Assembly (NCBI GenBank): GCA_003541445.1
Contig: DPMO01000067.1
Location: 1-9,138 of the forward strand
Length of the DNA: 9,138 bases
From: Clostridiales bacterium
GTDB taxonomy: Bacteria > Bacillota > Sulfobacillia > UBA995 > UBA9673
Direction of reading: 5' to 3'
The notes beneath the pieces were generated by a model. That model did no database searches. It worked only from the letters and a program-made list of their open reading frames with translations, and had not been told where the DNA came from. A program made the translations under genes and the position numbers. Position 1 is the stretch's first letter. Each line of letters starts with the position of its first letter. Shown one piece after another: positions 5,954 through 9,138 of this stretch.

Positions 5954-6826
5954 ATGGCGGAACCCCGTACCCACCAACCGCTGTCACCCCCCTTGAAGTG
6001 GGCCGGAGGCAAGCGTTGGCTGCTACAATACTTGCGCCCTGTCTGGAAAGACCATGCACACCGTCGCTTGGTTGAGCCACTCGGGGGCGGGCTCGCTATA
6101 ACCTTAGGGCTACGCCCGCAACGGGCTTGGATTAACGATATCAATCCACATTTAATCAACTTCTACAGGTGGGTTAAGCAGGGCCTGGATCTGCCCTTTT
6201 CCGAGAAGGACCACAATCCAGAAGCCTACTATAGGTACAGGGCCAGGTTCAACCAACTAATTGCTAACGGTGGGGCCACCTCCAAAGAGGCCGCTCAACT
6301 CTTCTACTACCTCAACCGCACATGCTATAACGGGCTGTGCCGGTTCAACGCCAGTGGCGAGTTCAATGTACCCTTCGGTAAGTACAAGAGAATCCAGTAT
6401 GCGCGTGGGTTCCCTCACCACGAGGAGGCCTTCAAGGAGTGGGAGTTCACCTGTGGAGACTTCGAGAAGATGACCGGACTTGAGCCCGAGGACTTCATCT
6501 ATGCGGACCCGCCGTACGATGTCGAGTTTACGAAGTACGCTAAGGACGGCTTCTCATGGGAGGACCAGGAGAGACTGGCGCAGTGGCTCGCCAAACATCA
6601 GGGTCCTGTGGTCATCTCGAACCAAGCGACGGCGCGAGTGAAGGACCTGTATGCCCTCCACGGGTACCTGATGTACGAGGTCCCGGGACCTCGTCGGATC
6701 AGCTGCAACGGAGACCGAAGGCCGGCTCTTGAGGTGCTGGCCTTCAGGAACGTGGAGTTGCCAAACTCGCTCCGCGAGATGCTTGAAGTGGCTGGCGCCC
6801 GGACACAAGCTAACAACGAGGCGTAG
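5954..6826 (+). CDS. DNA adenine-N6 methyltransferase, D12 (Dam/DpnM-like) class
   Basis: This enzyme transfers a methyl group from S-adenosylmethionine to the N6 of adenine in a specific DNA site. The 290-residue protein shows the D12-class order. SPPLKWAGGKRWLL (about residues 11-24) is motif X with the start of SAM binding. LVEPLGGGLAITL follows as motif I, a variant of EPFxGGG, then INDINPHLINFY. The class hallmark is YNGLCRFNASGEFNVPFGKYK, then FIYADPPYDVEF with the catalytic DPPY motif IV. VVISNQATARVKDLY and RRISCNGDRRPALEVLAF close the protein. Length is normal (Dam is 278). The specificity cannot be read from the sequence; members target GATC, GATATC and others. It lies 75 bp after the small nuclease gene, so it likely protects host DNA from that enzyme. 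ATG 5954 has GGGTGG 6 nt upstream. Confidence 0.93.
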   Translation: MAEPRTHQPLSPPLKWAGGKRWLLQYLRPVWKDHAHRRLVEPLGGGLAITLGLRPQRAWINDINPHLINFYRWVKQGLDLPFSEKDHNPEAYYRYRARFNQLIANGGATSKEAAQLFYYLNRTCYNGLCRFNASGEFNVPFGKYKRIQYARGFPHHEEAFKEWEFTCGDFEKMTGLEPEDFIYADPPYDVEFTKYAKDGFSWEDQERLAQWLAKHQGPVVISNQATARVKDLYALHGYLMYEVPGPRRISCNGDRRPALEVLAFRNVELPNSLREMLEVAGARTQANNEA

Positions 6827-6923
6827 GCCGGCACTCCTCGGCAGTACGGCGCAACGCACTCCCTGATTTACCAGTCTGACACCCTGTTCAGCCCGGTTGC
6901 ATCATACCCCGACTTCTCCCCCC

Positions 6924-7769
6924 TCACCCGCTCCTCTTCAGCTTCCCGGTGCGCATGGCGTAGTTCTCCCCGAGGGAGAAGACCAGGAGGCCGAGCGGGA
7001 TGAGGACCAGCCCGGTCAGCAGGAGCCGCCCCACGAAGGGGAACAGGTCCACCAGAGGAGCGCCCTCGAGAAGAGCCATCCTGACGGCCTTCAACGTGTA
7101 GGTCGCCGGAGAGAGGACCGAGAACGGATGAAGCCACGACGGCAGGACCTCTATCTCGTAGTACACCCCCGAGACGAGCAGGATGAACCCTTCCATGATG
7201 TGGGTGGCCTGCGAGCCGCGCTCGGTCGAAAGAAGCGGCAGGACCGCCGCGATGAGCCCCAGCCCGATGAAGGAGACGCTCGAGACGGCCAGGACGACCA
7301 GGCCTCCGACGAGGTTCGCCCCGCTGAGGTCGAGGTCGAAGAACAGGGCCACCGCGCCGAGCACCACGACCGACCTCACCAGCCCGTAGATCACGGCGTA
7401 CATGCACATCCCGCCGAGATGGGTCAGCCGGCGGATGGGGGCCATGAAGGTGTACTCGATGGTCCCCTCCCAGCGCTCCCAGGCCACGGACTCGGAGACG
7501 TCGTGGAAGATGACCGAGAGGAACCCCCACAGGAGACCCCCGACGACGAGGTACAGGACCTTCGGGCCGGCCTCCCCCGGGGTCGTCACCCCTATCAGGG
7601 CAATGGTCAGGGTGTTGACGATGGTGTAGAAGAGGAAGACGACCTCCCAGCCGAAGTAGCGCTTGGTGAGGTACCAGTTCCGTTCCACGAACCCCAGGGC
7701 GGCCCCGAGCTCGGCCCTGAGGGACGGGCGTCCCGCCCTCTCCGCCTTCGTCTCGACGTCCTTTCTCAT
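6924..7769 (-). CDS. ABC-2 type transporter permease
   Basis: This is the membrane subunit of an export-type ABC transporter. The 281-residue protein has about six hydrophobic segments, starting with VVFLFYTIVNTLTIALIGV and KVLYLVVGGLLWGFLSVIF, and ending with LLTGLVLIPLGLLVFSLG. Before the last segment is the ABC-2 signature region GVYYEIEVLPSWLHPFSVLSP followed by ATYTLKAVR. The start at 7769 is preferred over the ATG at 7790 because GGAGGAGG lies about 7 nt upstream. It also overlaps the ATPase stop as ATGA (7769-7766), a usual sign of translational coupling. The substrate is unknown; relatives export drugs, lipids, polysaccharides or sodium. The gene ends the operon, convergent with the methyltransferase; the 97-bp gap holds no clear terminator. 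Confidence 0.9.
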   Translation of the reverse strand: MRKDVETKAERAGRPSLRAELGAALGFVERNWYLTKRYFGWEVVFLFYTIVNTLTIALIGVTTPGEAGPKVLYLVVGGLLWGFLSVIFHDVSESVAWERWEGTIEYTFMAPIRRLTHLGGMCMYAVIYGLVRSVVVLGAVALFFDLDLSGANLVGGLVVLAVSSVSFIGLGLIAAVLPLLSTERGSQATHIMEGFILLVSGVYYEIEVLPSWLHPFSVLSPATYTLKAVRMALLEGAPLVDLFPFVGRLLLTGLVLIPLGLLVFSLGENYAMRTGKLKRSG

Positions 7770-8632
7770 ACGTCCTCCTCCCCCGGCCATTCCTTACCGG
7801 TGACCTCGAGGAAGACGTCCTCGAGGCTGACCGTCCCGTCCCCGCCGGGCCTGCCGTAGGTCTCCTTCAGCTCCGAGGGCGTCCCCTCGGCCACGAACCT
7901 GCCCTCGTCGATGAAGGCCACCCGGTCGCAGAGGCGGTCGGCCTCGCTCATGTCGTGGCTGGTCAGGAGCACCGTCGTGTCGTGGGTCTCCCGGACCTCG
8001 AGGATGAAGTCCTGGACCTCCCGCTTGGAGCGCGGGTCGAGCCCTGTCGTCGGCTCGTCGAGGAGCAGGAGCACCGGCGAGGTGAACAGGGCCCGGGCCA
8101 CGGCCACCTTCTGCTGCATCCCCCTGGACAGGTTCTCCAGGGACCCGAAGGCCTTCCGTCGGTTGAACCCCAGCCTCTCGAGGATGTCGAGGGCCTTCTC
8201 CGTCCCCTCGCGGGGCGGGTAGCCGTACAGCCGGGCCGCGTAGCGGAGGTTCTCCAGGGCCGAGAGCTTCTTGAAGAACGAGGCCTCGACCGAGACCCGG
8301 TTGATGAGCCGGCGAACGGCCAGACGTTCCTTGACCACGTCGTGGCCGAACACGGTCACCGAGCCGGCGTCAGGCAGGAGCAGGGTGGCTATCAGCCGGA
8401 CGAGGGTCGACTTCCCCGAGCCGTTCGGGCCCAGGACACCGAAGATCTCGCCCCGCCGGATCTCGAAGCTGACCCTGTCGACGGCCCGGACCGGCGTCGG
8501 CCTGGTCCTCAGGTACCGCCACCGCCCCACCAGGCCCCGGTACTCGGGCAGGTAGGCCAGGGTCTCGTCACGTTCGTAGAAGGTCTTGCTGACCTCCCTG
8601 CAGACGACCGCGCTCCCTGCTGTCGTGGACAT
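7766..8632 (-). CDS. ABC-2 type transporter ATP-binding protein
   Basis: 288-residue ATPase that would power the permease encoded just downstream. Motifs seen: Walker A GPNGSGKST (68-76), the Q-loop region replaced by NRVSVEASFFKKLSALENL (111-129), the signature NLSRGMQQKVAVARAL (167-182), Walker B VLLLLDEP (187-194), D-loop TGLDP, and switch histidine in LLTSHDM (His226). The canonical Q-loop glutamine is not obvious; Glu116 sits about where it is expected. The N-terminal 50 residues before the beta-strand (TFYERDETLAYLPEYRGLVG) are typical of NatA/daunorubicin-type exporters with a long lead. I use ATG 8632 with GGGAGA about 10 nt upstream. The frame stays open to a GTG at 8839, but those extra 69 codons are low-complexity, lack a ribosome binding site and overlap the leader ORF. 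Confidence 0.92.
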   Translation of the reverse strand: MSTTAGSAVVCREVSKTFYERDETLAYLPEYRGLVGRWRYLRTRPTPVRAVDRVSFEIRRGEIFGVLGPNGSGKSTLVRLIATLLLPDAGSVTVFGHDVVKERLAVRRLINRVSVEASFFKKLSALENLRYAARLYGYPPREGTEKALDILERLGFNRRKAFGSLENLSRGMQQKVAVARALFTSPVLLLLDEPTTGLDPRSKREVQDFILEVRETHDTTVLLTSHDMSEADRLCDRVAFIDEGRFVAEGTPSELKETYGRPGGDGTVSLEDVFLEVTGKEWPGEEDV

Positions 8633-8718
8633 GCCGCTCTGCTCTCCCGTTCCCGCGTTCTTCGGTCTTCGCCTGGTCTTCCCGAGCCGGGCCCCTCGTA
8701 GGGCCTCTCCGGAAAGAG

Positions 8719-8765
8719 ACGGGTCACGGACCGCCCGCGACCTGCGGACCCCGCCCGTGACCCGT
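8719..8765 (-). promoter_or_regulatory. Hairpin in the ABC operon leader, possible attenuator
   Basis: ACGGGTCACGG and CCGTGACCCGT (8719-8729 and 8755-8765) form a perfect 11-bp stem with a 25-nt loop that can pair internally. On the minus strand the stem is followed by CTCTTTCC. That run is too short in U for a strong terminator, but it is complementary (with G-U pairs) to the GGGAGAG of the ATPase ribosome binding site. The stem begins 25 nt after the stop codon of the leader ORF. Termination or sequestration of the ATPase start are both possible; neither is shown. Confidence 0.5.
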
Positions 8766-8789
8766 GGTCTGACCGTCTCCGAGGGACGC

Positions 8790-8867
8790 TCAGGCCCCGG
8801 CGACCAGGTCGGCCGCCACGTCGAACAGGCCGGACTCACTCAGCTCTCTCGCGTGGAACCGGCGCAC
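8790..8867 (-). CDS. 25-residue leader peptide upstream of the ABC exporter
   Basis: A small ORF beginning at GTG, 9 nt after AAGGGAGG (8884-8877), which matches the ideal ribosome binding site AAAGGAGG at 7 of 8 positions. This is the strongest translation signal in the operon. The peptide starts MRRFHARELSESGLF and ends DLVAGA. It has no transmembrane segment and no run of one amino acid. The predicted transcription start (about 8903) lies 20 nt before the ribosome binding site, so it is the first reading frame on the mRNA. A hairpin at 8719-8765 and the ATPase gene follow. The position suggests a regulatory leader peptide sensing ribosome stalling, as in leader-controlled drug-exporter operons. 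A free small protein is the alternative. Confidence 0.55.
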   Translation of the reverse strand: MRRFHARELSESGLFDVAADLVAGA

Positions 8868-8909
8868 CGTCGGCGGCCTCCCTTGGCTCGGGTATCGACA
8901 CACTCCGGG

Positions 8910-8939
8910 ATTATACCCCCGCCCCTTCCGCACTGTCAA
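8910..8939 (-). promoter_or_regulatory. Full-consensus sigma-A promoter of the ABC exporter operon
   Basis: On the minus strand TTGACA (8939-8934) and TATAAT (8915-8910) are both perfect, with an 18-bp spacer rich in G. The start would be near 8903, about 270 nt before the ATPase ATG. A promoter this strong in front of an exporter suggests that control acts after initiation, in the leader. A second TTGACA (8967-8962) upstream has no matching -10. Confidence 0.9.
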
Positions 8940-9138
8940 CGAAGCGCACTACAAAGGTAGCTGTCAAGCAAACGTGGGCAGAGCCCCATCGGCCTTGGTT
9001 TTTCAGAACCTCGCCACAGGCTCGCGAGCCCGCGGCTGCTATCGGGCCCTCCGGCAGGCGGCCCGAGCCGTCGGCGGGCCGGGTGCCGGCTGCCAGCCCC
9101 TTCACGTGGAAGTCCGCACTAGAGCGGCCACTGGGGGG
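8940..9138. other. Unresolved edge region
   Basis: No gene can be assigned. One minus-strand frame is open from the window edge to 8911 with mostly G or C in third positions up to about 9000 (contains EVLKNQGRWG). It could be the end of a gene outside the window, but its stop would fall beyond the -35 of the ABC promoter and it matches nothing I know. A plus-strand frame after 9080 is also open to the edge. GGCTCGCGAGCC at 9019-9030 is a perfect 12-bp palindrome of unknown meaning. Confidence 0.3.

Noticed and set aside
6897..7859. Plus-strand open frame of 320 codons
   Set aside because: Antisense to the ABC permease, highly charged and repetitive as expected for a shadow frame.
8911..9105. 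64-codon minus-strand open frame at the right edge
   Set aside because: No family match, no clear ribosome binding site, and it overlaps the consensus ABC promoter; left as unresolved.

Overview
The window looks like chromosomal DNA from a high-GC bacterium related to the Firmicutes. Two things point there: a MerR-family glnR-like gene sits directly upstream of a type I-alpha glutamine synthetase (the glnRA arrangement), and a PRK06851-type tandem P-loop ATPase lies divergent to it. Promoters are sigma-70/sigma-A type and ribosome binding sites are purine-rich. The species cannot be named from this sequence.

Left part (1-2792), core-like and very GC-rich: glnA (N-terminal 236 codons, cut by the window edge) and glnR on the minus strand, transcribed from a good TTGACC-N18-TATAAT promoter. 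Divergent on the plus strand is the large ATPase, whose second P-loop is degenerate. The shared intergenic region carries three TGTCA boxes spaced exactly 11 bp apart, just upstream of the glnR -35, a fourth and an inverted copy further on, and a long GC hairpin in the ATPase 5' leader.

Middle part (about 2820-6826), an accessory island with visibly lower GC in its genes. It opens with a short, internally deleted relative of an IS256-family element that keeps both terminal inverted repeats but has lost its transposase core. Then come a 351-aa protein with winged-helix-like N-terminal domains and a C-terminal PD-(D/E)XK nuclease-like domain, an 846-bp stretch with no recognisable gene but several perfect hairpins, a 139-aa PD-(D/E)XK-like protein, and a Dam/D12-class adenine methyltransferase. 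The last two are consecutive on one strand and most simply form a compact type II-like restriction-modification pair. The larger nuclease may be part of the same system or a separate defence gene.

Right part (6827-9138), core-like again: a two-gene ABC-2 exporter operon on the minus strand (ATPase then permease, coupled by an ATGA overlap). It is driven by a full-consensus TTGACA-N18-TATAAT promoter. Between promoter and ATPase is a roughly 270-nt leader with a 25-codon upstream ORF behind a near-perfect Shine-Dalgarno, followed by an 11-bp hairpin. This is the layout of translation-dependent attenuation and is the most interesting undescribed element here. The last 200 bp are unresolved.
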